In this document: piece by piece, positions 1 to 5,780 of the stretch | How the letters are laid out: each line of letters opens with the position of its first letter | Position numbering within the stretch: position 1 is the stretch's first letter | Assembly: GCA_003694975.1 (NCBI GenBank) | Contig: RFJH01000312.1 | Location: 1-9,441, forward strand | Source: Anaerolineae bacterium | GTDB lineage: Bacteria > Chloroflexota > Anaerolineae > Anaerolineales > Villigracilaceae | Length of the DNA: 9,441 nt | Direction of reading: 5' to 3' | Notes under the pieces: generated by a model | The model's database searches: none | What the model saw: the letters and a program-made list of their open reading frames with translations, nothing else | What the model was told of the DNA's origin: nothing | Program-made: the position numbers and the translations under genes

Positions 1-460
1 CCATCACCACCGTGCCGAACATCTCGAGCAGCCGCCGGTAGGCATCGTAGACGAAGCGCTCATCGCCTGTCAGACGGATCATGCCCGCGGCGGTCTCGTC
101 CGTCAGGCCGATGTTGAGCACGGTGTCCATCATGCCCGGCATGGAGAACTTGGCCCCGGAGCGACAGGAGACCAGAAGCGGTTTCTCGGGATCGCCGAAC
201 ACCTTCCCGGTCTTCCCTTCGACCACCTTGAGGGCTGCCATCATTTGCTCCCACATCCCCTCCGGGAAGCGACCGCTTTTCTGGTACTCGTTGCAGGCCT
301 CGGTTGTGACGGTGAAGCCCGGCGGGACGGGCACGCCGGCGCGGGTCATATCGGCCAGGCCGGCCCCCTTGCCCCCCAGCAGGCCCCGCACGCCATCCCA
401 ATCACCGGCGTACTTCTCCGCCTCGTCCACCTCTTCAAACAAATAGACCCATTTTTTCAT
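1..460 (-). CDS. ppdK: Pyruvate, phosphate dikinase, N-terminal part (runs off left edge)
   Basis: PPDK interconverts pyruvate, ATP and phosphate with PEP, AMP and pyrophosphate in the cytoplasm. Only the first 153 residues of a family usually near 880-900 residues are visible, and the gene continues beyond the left edge. The fragment starts MKKWVYLFEE and shows the nucleotide-binding start LGGKGAGLA (residues 28-36), then PPGFTVTTEAC (46-56) and the family signature SCRSGAKFSMPGMMD (98-112). K31 and R100 align with the ATP-binding Lys22 and Arg92 of the Clostridium symbiosum enzyme. Between the first strand and the GGKG loop lies a short insert (about residues 12-26) compared with that enzyme. 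The start is set by a strong Shine-Dalgarno AGGAGG at 468-473, 7 bases before the ATG. An ATG at 463-465 is out of frame. Identification is firm; the catalytic histidine and PEP domains are not in the window. Confidence 0.96.
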   Translation of the reverse strand, partial: MKKWVYLFEEVDEAEKYAGDWDGVRGLLGGKGAGLADMTRAGVPVPPGFTVTTEACNEYQKSGRFPEGMWEQMMAALKVVEGKTGKVFGDPEKPLLVSCRSGAKFSMPGMMDTVLNIGLTDETAAGMIRLTGDERFVYDAYRRLLEMFGTVVM

Positions 461-550
461 CGCATAGCCTCCTGAGATTTATATCTGTTCCCCACAGGCT
501 ATCGTACGCCACAGGGGAAACACAGTATCGCCTTGAGTTTCAAAATAGTG

Positions 551-588
551 GGGGGTTGCTTCACCGCTTCCACCGGTTCGCAATGACA
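551..588 (-). repeat. Solo half copy of the dispersed GTGTCAT inverted-repeat element
   Basis: Read on the minus strand, this stretch begins GTGTCATTGCGA and later has GAAGCAAC followed by a C run. It follows the same pattern as the left half of the complete element at 724-814 (GTGTCAT, one variable base, GCGA, then GAAGC). The second arm is missing, so this is probably a truncated or solo end. It lies between the ppdK start and its likely upstream promoter region. Family membership is inferred from the shared end motif only. Confidence 0.55.
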
Positions 589-723
589 CGACGTGAGCGT
601 TTTGTTCCTGCCAGTACATCTGATGCGTAAGTGTACCATAACGCGCGAGCATCCCTCTTCGTGACAAAACAAGTGGGGGGCATTCAAATCATGTAAAAGA
701 TCGTTGCCAACGCGCTCCCTTTG

Positions 724-814
724 GTGTCATCGCGAGGCAGGCCAGGTCTGTCGAAGCGATCTCCTCCCCGCTATGGAAGATGGCTTCGCGCCTGACGGGC
801 GCTCGCCATGACAC
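724..814. repeat. Dispersed inverted-repeat element (MITE/REP-like), 91 bases
   Basis: The outer arms GTGTCATCGCGAG (724-736) and CTCGCCATGACAC (802-814) pair at 12 of 13 positions. The inner arms GAAGCGATCT (753-762) and AGATGGCTTC (778-787) pair at 9 of 10, so the whole forms a two-stage hairpin. Elements with this GTGTCAT...GAAGCGATCT design, with matching inverted ends and no coding capacity, are commonly seen as scattered intergenic repeats in bacterial genomes, including Chloroflexota. It lies in non-coding DNA between two divergently oriented genes. It could act as a mobile non-autonomous element or as a transcribed hairpin; the sequence does not decide. Confidence 0.75.
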
Positions 815-937
815 GGAAAGGGCTGCTTGCGCCCAGCGTCGAGCGAAGAGTTTCCTCGTTTCTACAACATCTGAGTGCACCCAGAACAAGCCATCTCTTG
901 CTCTGCTCAGCGCGTCGTTCCTGCCTTACAAACATGG
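815..937. other. Non-coding stretch with possible degraded repeat remains
   Basis: No credible gene is visible here; reading frames crossing it lack recognisable domains and good ribosome sites. The part at about 833-860, with GTCGAGCGAAGAG and TTTCCTCG, resembles the interior of the same kind of GAAGC/GAGATT-style intergenic repeat as the complete element just to its left. No second arm can be matched, so the assignment is weak. The rest, up to the palindrome at 938, shows nothing I can name. Confidence 0.25.
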
Positions 938-953
938 TCAAAGCATACTTTGA
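938..953. promoter_or_regulatory. 16-base palindrome upstream of the response regulator gene
   Basis: TCAAAG-cata-CTTTGA is a perfect inverted repeat with 6-base arms and a 4-base centre. It is bracketed by two copies of CATGGTC (933-939 and 960-966), 27 bases apart, the first overlapping the palindrome's left edge. It lies about 114 bases upstream of the receiver-domain gene. The size and symmetry fit an operator for a dimeric regulator, but no binding protein can be named and chance is possible. Confidence 0.3.
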
Positions 954-1054
954 ATCGAGCATGGTCGGAGCGCGGAAACGGCCACGTTGTTCAACCCAGG
1001 CTCAGGGCGCGAAATTGTAAACCGATTGCAAAGTCCAGGCGTGGCAAAATCTTG

Positions 1055-1060
1055 CATAAT
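1055..1060 (+). promoter_or_regulatory. Candidate -10 element placing the start point at the ATG (leaderless)
   Basis: CATAAT differs from the TATAAT consensus at one position and ends 6 bases before the ATG at 1067, so transcription would begin at or next to the A of the start codon. The only Shine-Dalgarno-like bases, GGAG at 1062-1065, sit one base from the ATG, too close to work normally. No -35 element with good spacing is visible: TTGCAA at 1026-1031 is 23 bases away. Leaderless initiation with a -10 just before the ATG is established in several bacterial phyla. Confidence 0.4.
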
Positions 1061-1066
1061 TGGAGC

Positions 1067-1474
1067 ATGCCTGTTAAAGTCCTGGTCATAGACGACGATA
1101 GCGCGATCACGGAACTTCTCGGCCTGCTCCTTAAGAGTCACGGCTTCGAGGTCACCACCGCGAACGGCGGCGAAGAAGGGATACACAGGTTCAAAGACGA
1201 GCAGCCGGATGTCATCATCCTGGACCTGATGATGCCCGGCGTAGATGGCCAGGAGGTTTGTCGCAGGATCCGCGCCTCCAGCAATGTGCCCATCATCATC
1301 CTTTCCGCTCTGAACAGCCCCGACACCATCGCGAAAGCACTGGATGCCGGGGCGGATGACTACCTGATCAAACCCGTCCCCAGCAGCGTGTTGATCGCCC
1401 ATATCAAAGCCCTGGTCCGGCGCACAGGCCGGCTACGGGGTGACGCGGTCGCGGAACGCATGATGACACGCTGA
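1067..1474 (+). CDS. Single-domain response regulator (receiver domain only)
   Basis: A 135-residue CheY-like receiver protein. The acidic pocket is D9-D10-D11, the phospho-accepting aspartate is D53 in IILDLMMPGVDG, the switch residue is S80, the aromatic switch position is Y99 and the conserved lysine is K102 in LIKP. After residue 117 a short basic tail (RRTGRLRG) resembles the start of the linker in OmpR/PhoB regulators, but no DNA-binding or enzymatic domain follows. It therefore probably signals by protein contact or as a phosphate relay. No histidine kinase is in the window. The same frame is open up to an ATG at 875, but that extension has no domain character, while the ATG at 1067 opens directly on the first receiver strand (MPVKVLVIDDD). 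The gene converges with the hydrolase gene, with 8 bases between stop codons. Confidence 0.9.
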   Translation: MPVKVLVIDDDSAITELLGLLLKSHGFEVTTANGGEEGIHRFKDEQPDVIILDLMMPGVDGQEVCRRIRASSNVPIIILSALNSPDTIAKALDAGADDYLIKPVPSSVLIAHIKALVRRTGRLRGDAVAERMMTR

Positions 1475-1486
1475 ATTCCGGTTCAG
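1471..1486. terminator. Small palindrome spanning both convergent stop codons
   Basis: CTGAA-ttccgg-TTCAG is a perfect inverted repeat with 5-base arms. It contains the TGA of the response regulator on the plus strand and the TGA of the hydrolase on the minus strand, one in each arm. It could be a weak bidirectional termination or mRNA-end hairpin. The stem is short and has no T run, so efficient intrinsic termination is doubtful. Confidence 0.25.
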
Positions 1487-2253
1487 TCTTCCCGCAACTC
1501 CAACAGCGCCTCGGCAACCTGCCGGGGCGCTTCCATCATCGGCATATGGCCCACGCCGGCAATCTCAAACAGACGCGCCTGGGGCAGTAAGGACGCCATC
1601 TCCCGACCCAGTTCCGGAGGGAGGATGGCATCATCCAGGCCGATCACCACCACAGCAGGGACATCAACGGACGGCAGGAACTCCCTCCGGTCCGGGCGCC
1701 CGGCCATGGCACGCAGCGCGCCGATGACGCCGGCAGGTTTCGTCTTCAAAATCAGGTTACGCAGGCGAGCAGCGAGGGCCGGATCGCGAGTCAGTTTGGC
1801 GGACATTCCCTCTGCGAGGGGCGCTACTCCTTTTTCAGCCACTTCTTTCATTTGTGCCTCGCGCGCCGCCCGTCGCTCCGGCGAATCCGCAGCCGCATGG
1901 GTGGCGACCAACCCCAGCCCTGCCAATCGGTCAAGGTGACGCTGCGCGAAGGCCAGGGCGACGTAGCCGCCCATCGAATGTCCCACAACAGTGGCGCGCT
2001 CCACACCCAGATGGTCCAGTAAGGCCGTCACATCATCGGCCATATCATCAATAGAATACGAACTCTCCGGGGCTTCGCTTGCTCCATGTCCGCGCAAATC
2101 GGGCAGAATGACATCGGCGCGCCCTTCCAGCAAAGGGGCCACCTCATCCCAAATCGTGTGATCGAGGGGAAAGCCGTGTAAAAGCACAAGCGGCGCGCCG
2201 CGACCGCGTCGCTCATAAGCCAGAGTAATACCGTTAACATTCACATAGTTCAT
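1483..2253 (-). CDS. Alpha/beta-fold hydrolase
   Basis: A 256-residue single-domain alpha/beta hydrolase with no signal peptide, so likely cytoplasmic. The oxyanion-hole motif is HGFPLD (residues 26-31), followed by DLRGHGASE (52-60). The nucleophile elbow is GHSMGGY (91-97) with S93. The acid is D207 or D208 in GLDDAI, and the catalytic histidine is H236 in GVGHMPMME. The layout, including the FPLD and PDLRGHG segments, is like that of BioH/3-oxoadipate-enol-lactonase/epoxide-hydrolase relatives, but the substrate cannot be read from the sequence. The frame is open upstream to 2415, but the ATG at 2253 has a good Shine-Dalgarno (TGGAGG, 2262-2267) 8 bases away and opens on the family's first strand. 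It follows the exonuclease stop with a 2-base gap and is the last gene of the cluster. Confidence 0.93.
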   Translation of the reverse strand: MNYVNVNGITLAYERRGRGAPLVLLHGFPLDHTIWDEVAPLLEGRADVILPDLRGHGASEAPESSYSIDDMADDVTALLDHLGVERATVVGHSMGGYVALAFAQRHLDRLAGLGLVATHAAADSPERRAAREAQMKEVAEKGVAPLAEGMSAKLTRDPALAARLRNLILKTKPAGVIGALRAMAGRPDRREFLPSVDVPAVVVIGLDDAILPPELGREMASLLPQARLFEIAGVGHMPMMEAPRQVAEALLELRED

Positions 2254-2255
2254 CG

Positions 2256-2795
2256 TCACAACCTCCAATCCACAGCGACCTTCGCCTTGCCACCTCGTCG
2301 TGTGATGTAATAGACGAAGCCGTGTTCCCGCCCAAACTCGAAGAGCCGGCGCGTAATCTCCACATCGGCTTTGCAATACTCGGCCACTTTCTCCAACTCG
2401 CCACGCCGGAACCACTTCACGCTTTGCACGCCGTCGGCGGTCTTCGAAACACCCAGGGTGGCCGCGGCGACGGCGTCCAGACCGGGGCGAAAGCCGAGGT
2501 GATGATAAAGGTCTTGCAACATGTCCAGGGTCGGGAGCGCATCGAGACGCTCGAAGGGGGCATAAGGTTTCAGGACCTGATAATCGAAATCGAAGAGGTT
2601 ATAGCCGATCACACGGTCGGCGGACTTCAGTTCGGCGATCAACGCCTGAGCATCACGCTCCCAATAGACGGCGAAATCGCCACGTGCGGTCGAGTAGGTC
2701 ACAGCACAGGCCAGGCGCAGACGGGCGATGTTTCCCCGTCCGCCAACTTCTTGAAACAGATTTTGGGTCTCCAGGTCGAAGAAGACGAGGTTCAT
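2256..2795 (-). CDS. DEDDy-type 3'-5' exonuclease-like protein (RNase H-like fold)
   Basis: A compact 179-residue RNase H-like nuclease. All exonuclease motifs are visible: FFDLET with D7 and E9 (Exo I), GYNLFDFDYQVL with N66 and D71 or D69 (Exo II), and YCKADVEITRRLF with Y140 and D144 in the Y-x3-D spacing of the DEDDy class (Exo III). It resembles the predicted exonuclease domain of the YprB kind rather than the long polymerase-linked versions. The likely activity is 3'-5' trimming of DNA or RNA with two metal ions; which nucleic acid is unknown. A GTG at 2805-2807 would add four residues and overlap the TGA of the upstream gene. I prefer the ATG at 2795 because the protein then opens on the first strand (MNLVFFDLET) and GAAAGTGAG lies a suitable distance upstream. 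Tight coupling to the CCA-adding enzyme suggests a role in tRNA or RNA 3' ends (inference). Confidence 0.85.
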   Translation of the reverse strand: MNLVFFDLETQNLFQEVGGRGNIARLRLACAVTYSTARGDFAVYWERDAQALIAELKSADRVIGYNLFDFDYQVLKPYAPFERLDALPTLDMLQDLYHHLGFRPGLDAVAAATLGVSKTADGVQSVKWFRRGELEKVAEYCKADVEITRRLFEFGREHGFVYYITRRGGKAKVAVDWRL

Positions 2796-2803
2796 ACAAC
2801 GTC

Positions 2804-4483
2804 TCACTTTCCGGCGCGTTCCGAGAGGTAACGGCGGCTGAACGCCAGGGCTTCCTCCCGCGTGGAGACTTCACCCATCGCCTGCGCCTCGCGCACGGCA
2901 TCCAGAAGTTCTCCGACGAGGGGGCCAGGAGACAGGTCGAGAGCCTCAATCAGGTCGCGCCCGTTGAGAAGCGGTGGTGGAGAGACGACCTCCTGCGGGC
3001 GTTCCCACCAGTTCTCCAAAAGAGTGCGGCTTACGTCCAGGCAGGCTGCCCAGTGGTCTTGCGAAAGCGTGTGTTCATAGGTGGCACGCAGATCGGCCAG
3101 GGAGAGCAGGACAATATCCACACCCGCCTCGGCAGCGTGACGGAAGAAGCGATAAACAGCACGGCGACTGGGATGTTTGCCCTTGCGATACAGGCGGTTG
3201 GTAAGAAAGTGAACGCGCATGTGGTGGCGGATCACCGTTTTCAAATAAGCGATCTCCTCATTGCTCAGGCGGAGGGCACGCGCACGGCGGGAGGCAATCT
3301 CCGCTCCCTTTTTATCATGTCCCCAGAAGCGCAGGCGTCCGTCTTCATCCAGGGTTTTGCTTGTGGGTTTGGCAACGTCATGATAGAGCGCCGCCAGGAA
3401 GAGCAAAGCCCGACGCGAGCGATCCGGGGTCAGGGCAGTGGCCAGATGCTCCGCCAGTTGCCGACGATAACGCCCCAGACGCATGACGAGGAGGCCGTTG
3501 AAGAGGTCAGCGGCCATCTCCTCGTCATAATGCGGCGAAAGAAGAGCAAGGAGACCTTCCAGGTGATCCAGTACACGCAACGTATGCCGCCAGACATCCG
3601 AGACGTGCGGGGGAGGTTGCTCCACATTCTTGATCTCTGTCAACTCAGGCAGGAAATGCGGCAATGCATCGAGCAAATCCAGAGCACGCAACGAGGTGGC
3701 GGGGCGAGGGCTTTCCAGAATGCGGAAGAACTCGTCCCGAACGCGTTCCGGCGAGACGCGCGTTAGAAGCGGGGCCGCATCGCGTATCGCCTGGCGCGTC
3801 TCAGGCAGGATGTGCAGGTTGAGTGCCGCGGCGTGACGCACGGCGCGCAGGACACGCACGGGGTCTTCACGTAAAGCAGAGGGAGAACAGGCACGCAGAC
3901 GTTTCTCGCGCAGGTCCGCTGCGCCGCCGAGAGGGTCGAAGATTTCGCCGGAGCGCAAGTCCATCGCCAGGGCGTTGACGGTGAAATCGCGCCCACGCAG
4001 ATCGGCTTCCAGGTCGGGGCCGCGAAAAGCAGCGAAGTCCAACACGTCGCGTCCCCCGTCGGCGCGGGTGACGACAACGCGCCCTATATCGCGTTCGTCA
4101 TCCAGAGGATAGAAAGCGGCCTTTAACGCGTCGGCCACACGTCGGGCGGCTCGTCTCCCCCCCTGTGGGACAACGAAGTCCAGATCATGTGTCAGGCGCC
4201 CCTGGAGGGCATCGCGCAGCGCGCCGCCCACCAGGTAGAGAGGCTGATCGGGCGGCAAAGCCCCCCGAACGGCATCCACCAAAGGGGGAAGGGTCAAATG
4301 AGAAGGGAGCACGAATGAGACCTCAACACGTTCTTTGTAGCGTGCCGCCTGGGCTGCGCGGCGGGCCTCTTCGGGCGTCCCGCCATGAGCAACGACCCGT
4401 CCTCCCACGCGTGCGACCCAACGTCCGGCGTAGGCGGAGAGGTTGTCCTCCGGGTCCGGTGTGTCCGCAGGGGCGCGCTTCAT
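2804..4483 (-). CDS. cca: CCA tRNA nucleotidyltransferase with HD domain and N-terminal DUF5678-like domain
   Basis: A 559-residue class II nucleotidyltransferase that adds or repairs the CCA end of tRNA. The head motif is LVGGALRD (84-91), with catalytic aspartates in HDLDFVV (D100, D102). RGRDFTVNALAMD (163-175), REDPVRVLRAVRHAA (205-219) and SPERVRDEFFRIL (244-256) are the further family motifs. An HD phosphohydrolase-like domain follows: H300, YHD (367-369), GHD (388-390) and RHH (419-421). HD domains in these enzymes are linked to phosphatase or phosphodiesterase activity. In front of the core, residues 14-60 (YAGRWVARVGGRVVAHG, then a basic helix) match a small DUF5678-like module of unknown function, not part of the standard enzyme. 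Poly(A) polymerase activity is the alternative, but a bacterial CCA enzyme is the better fit. The start is the first ATG after the hpt stop (10-base gap). The Shine-Dalgarno is weak (GTGAG), consistent with translational coupling. Confidence 0.92.
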   Translation of the reverse strand: MKRAPADTPDPEDNLSAYAGRWVARVGGRVVAHGGTPEEARRAAQAARYKERVEVSFVLPSHLTLPPLVDAVRGALPPDQPLYLVGGALRDALQGRLTHDLDFVVPQGGRRAARRVADALKAAFYPLDDERDIGRVVVTRADGGRDVLDFAAFRGPDLEADLRGRDFTVNALAMDLRSGEIFDPLGGAADLREKRLRACSPSALREDPVRVLRAVRHAAALNLHILPETRQAIRDAAPLLTRVSPERVRDEFFRILESPRPATSLRALDLLDALPHFLPELTEIKNVEQPPPHVSDVWRHTLRVLDHLEGLLALLSPHYDEEMAADLFNGLLVMRLGRYRRQLAEHLATALTPDRSRRALLFLAALYHDVAKPTSKTLDEDGRLRFWGHDKKGAEIASRRARALRLSNEEIAYLKTVIRHHMRVHFLTNRLYRKGKHPSRRAVYRFFRHAAEAGVDIVLLSLADLRATYEHTLSQDHWAACLDVSRTLLENWWERPQEVVSPPPLLNGRDLIEALDLSPGPLVGELLDAVREAQAMGEVSTREEALAFSRRYLSERAGK

Positions 4484-4493
4484 GGCTCACGCA

Positions 4494-5054
4494 CTATGAG
4501 GAAGGGGTGTATTTCTCCAGATCAACAACGGCAACAAAGGGCAGATTGCGGTAATACTCATCCAGGTCCAGGCCGTAACCAAAGACGAATTTGTTTGGGA
4601 TGGTAAAGCCACGATAATGAATTGGTATAGGGACTTCACGGCGCTCGGCCTTATCGAGAAGGACGCACACCTTCAGACTCTTCGGTTTGCGCGTGGAGAG
4701 AAAATCCAGCACGTAGGAGAGGGTGTAGCCACTATCAATGATGTCCTCGACCAGGAGGACATGTTTATCATGGATATCTGTCTGCAAGTCAAGCGTCAGG
4801 CGAACATGGCCGGTCGTCTCGCGCGCGCCGACACCGTAAGATGAGATGGCCATGAAATCTACCATGTGGGGGACGGTGATGTGGCGCATCAGGTCTACCA
4901 GGAAGACCACACCGCCACGCAAAATGCAGATCAAGAGCAGGTTCTCCACGCCGGCGTAATCGCGGCTGATCTCGGCGCCCAGTTCGGCAATGCGCCGCTG
5001 CAACGTCGCCTCGTCCACCAGGATTTCAGACAGGAACTCTCGGTAATCTCGCAT
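4494..5054 (-). CDS. hpt: Hypoxanthine phosphoribosyltransferase
   Basis: A 186-residue cytoplasmic purine-salvage enzyme that joins PRPP to hypoxanthine (and often guanine) to give IMP or GMP. The PRPP-binding signature is LLVEDIIDSGYTL (100-112), with E103 and D104 contacting ribose and D107 the expected catalytic base. ILRGGVVFLVDL (44-55) is the diphosphate-binding loop, SSYGVG (71-76) the start of the mobile loop, and DKAERRE (134-140) followed by FVFGYGLDLDE (156-166) is the base-binding region, with K135. Length and motifs are normal for the bacterial Hpt family. The start at 5054 has GGGGAG at 5061-5066, 6 bases upstream. It follows the thymidine kinase stop by 15 bases, so two salvage enzymes open this cluster. 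Confidence 0.96.
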   Translation of the reverse strand: MRDYREFLSEILVDEATLQRRIAELGAEISRDYAGVENLLLICILRGGVVFLVDLMRHITVPHMVDFMAISSYGVGARETTGHVRLTLDLQTDIHDKHVLLVEDIIDSGYTLSYVLDFLSTRKPKSLKVCVLLDKAERREVPIPIHYRGFTIPNKFVFGYGLDLDEYYRNLPFVAVVDLEKYTPSS

Positions 5055-5069
5055 CGCGATCTCCCCAGG

Positions 5070-5639
5070 TCAGCGCGGCACTTCGTGATGGGCGCGGCAA
5101 CGCGCCTCGTACATCTCCGCCGCGCCGATAATGACAACGGGGTCATCATAACGCGCCGGCTTGCCGTTGACCAGACGTTGTGTGCGCGAGGCCGGCTCGC
5201 CACAGACCATGCAAATCGCCTGCAACTTGTCCACGCGCTCGGCCTGTGCCATCAGGGTCGGCATCGGGCCAAACGGCTCGCCGCGAAAGTCCATGTCCAG
5301 TCCGGCGACGATGACGCGCACGCCGCGCTCGGCCAGTTCGCGGCACACGTCCACAATCTCGTCATCAAAGAATTGTGCCTCGTCTATGCCAACGACGGTG
5401 GTGTTGTCATCCAGGCGGGCTCGGATATCCGCCGCCTTCTGCACCGGCACAGCATCAAAATCCGCTCCGGCGTGCGAGGTGACTTTCTCTTCGGCATAGC
5501 GCACATCAATTGCCGGTTTGAAAACCTGCACTTTCTGGCGAGCGATGACCGCCCGTCGCAAGCGGCGAATTAACTCATCCGTCTTGCCGCTGAACATGGA
5601 ACCGGTGATCACTTCAAGCGAACCGACGTGATGTCTCAT
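5070..5639 (-). CDS. tdk: Thymidine kinase (type II, zinc-containing)
   Basis: A 189-residue thymidine kinase that phosphorylates thymidine to dTMP with ATP for pyrimidine salvage. The Walker A loop is GSMFSGKT (13-20), the Walker B-like/DEAQ motif with the catalytic base region is GIDEAQFFDD (84-93), and GLDMDFRGEPF (113-123) follows. Zinc ligands fit C143 and C146 (CMVC), C181 and H184. The lasso loop that binds thymidine covers about 153-178. The size is normal for the small tetrameric TK1-like family. The start is supported by AGGAGG at 5644-5649, 4 bases from the ATG, a strong if short-spaced site. It is the first gene of the five-gene cluster, just past the terminator of the ribosomal operon. 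I saw no convincing promoter hexamers in the 70 bases between. Confidence 0.96.
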   Translation of the reverse strand: MRHHVGSLEVITGSMFSGKTDELIRRLRRAVIARQKVQVFKPAIDVRYAEEKVTSHAGADFDAVPVQKAADIRARLDDNTTVVGIDEAQFFDDEIVDVCRELAERGVRVIVAGLDMDFRGEPFGPMPTLMAQAERVDKLQAICMVCGEPASRTQRLVNGKPARYDDPVVIIGAAEMYEARCRAHHEVPR

Positions 5640-5710
5640 TGCACCTCCTCAATATGCGATACAGCGTGCAACCGCCTTCCCCGCCTCACAACCCGAAGGC
5701 AGATCGTGCC

Positions 5711-5748
5711 ACAAAGCAAACAGGCAGATGCGAAGAGCACCTGCCTGT
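5711..5748 (-). terminator. Intrinsic terminator after rpmE
   Basis: On the minus strand, ACAGGCAG (5748-5741) and CTGCCTGT (5727-5720) form a perfect 8-base stem around a 13-base loop. It is followed immediately by TTGCTTTGT, a T-rich tail. It lies about 33 bases past the rpmE stop codon and before the tdk gene, so it would end the rplU-rpmA-rpmE transcript and separate the two minus-strand operons. The tail is interrupted by G and C, so read-through is possible. Confidence 0.7.
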
Positions 5749-5780
5749 AAGTTTACCTGAGATTGGCGGGGGAGCAAAGC

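Noticed and set aside
492..515. Two CCACAGG copies 17 bases apart upstream of ppdK, and a TATAAA-like -10 at 478-483
   Set aside because: A 7-base direct repeat is easily due to chance, and no -35 with correct spacing accompanies the -10-like bases, so no promoter is claimed.
875..1066. N-terminal extension of the response regulator to an ATG at 875
   Set aside because: The added 64 residues look like translated non-coding DNA, cross the palindrome at 938-953, and the receiver fold begins exactly at the ATG at 1067.
938..1402. 154-codon open frame antisense to the response regulator
   Set aside because: It is a mirror of a clear receiver gene, with no domain or good ribosome site of its own.
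2684..3766. 360-codon plus-strand open frame across the exonuclease and CCA genes
   Set aside because: It lies antisense to two firmly identified genes and its product shows no domain; long antisense frames are expected in GC-rich DNA.
2804..4483. Nucleotidyltransferase plus HD domain as part of a nucleotide-signalling defence system
   Set aside because: The motif order and the flanking housekeeping genes fit a class II CCA-adding enzyme; no effector or CBASS-type partner is present.
4866..5573. 235-codon plus-strand open frame over hpt and tdk
   Set aside because: Antisense to two well-conserved salvage enzymes, no recognisable protein features.
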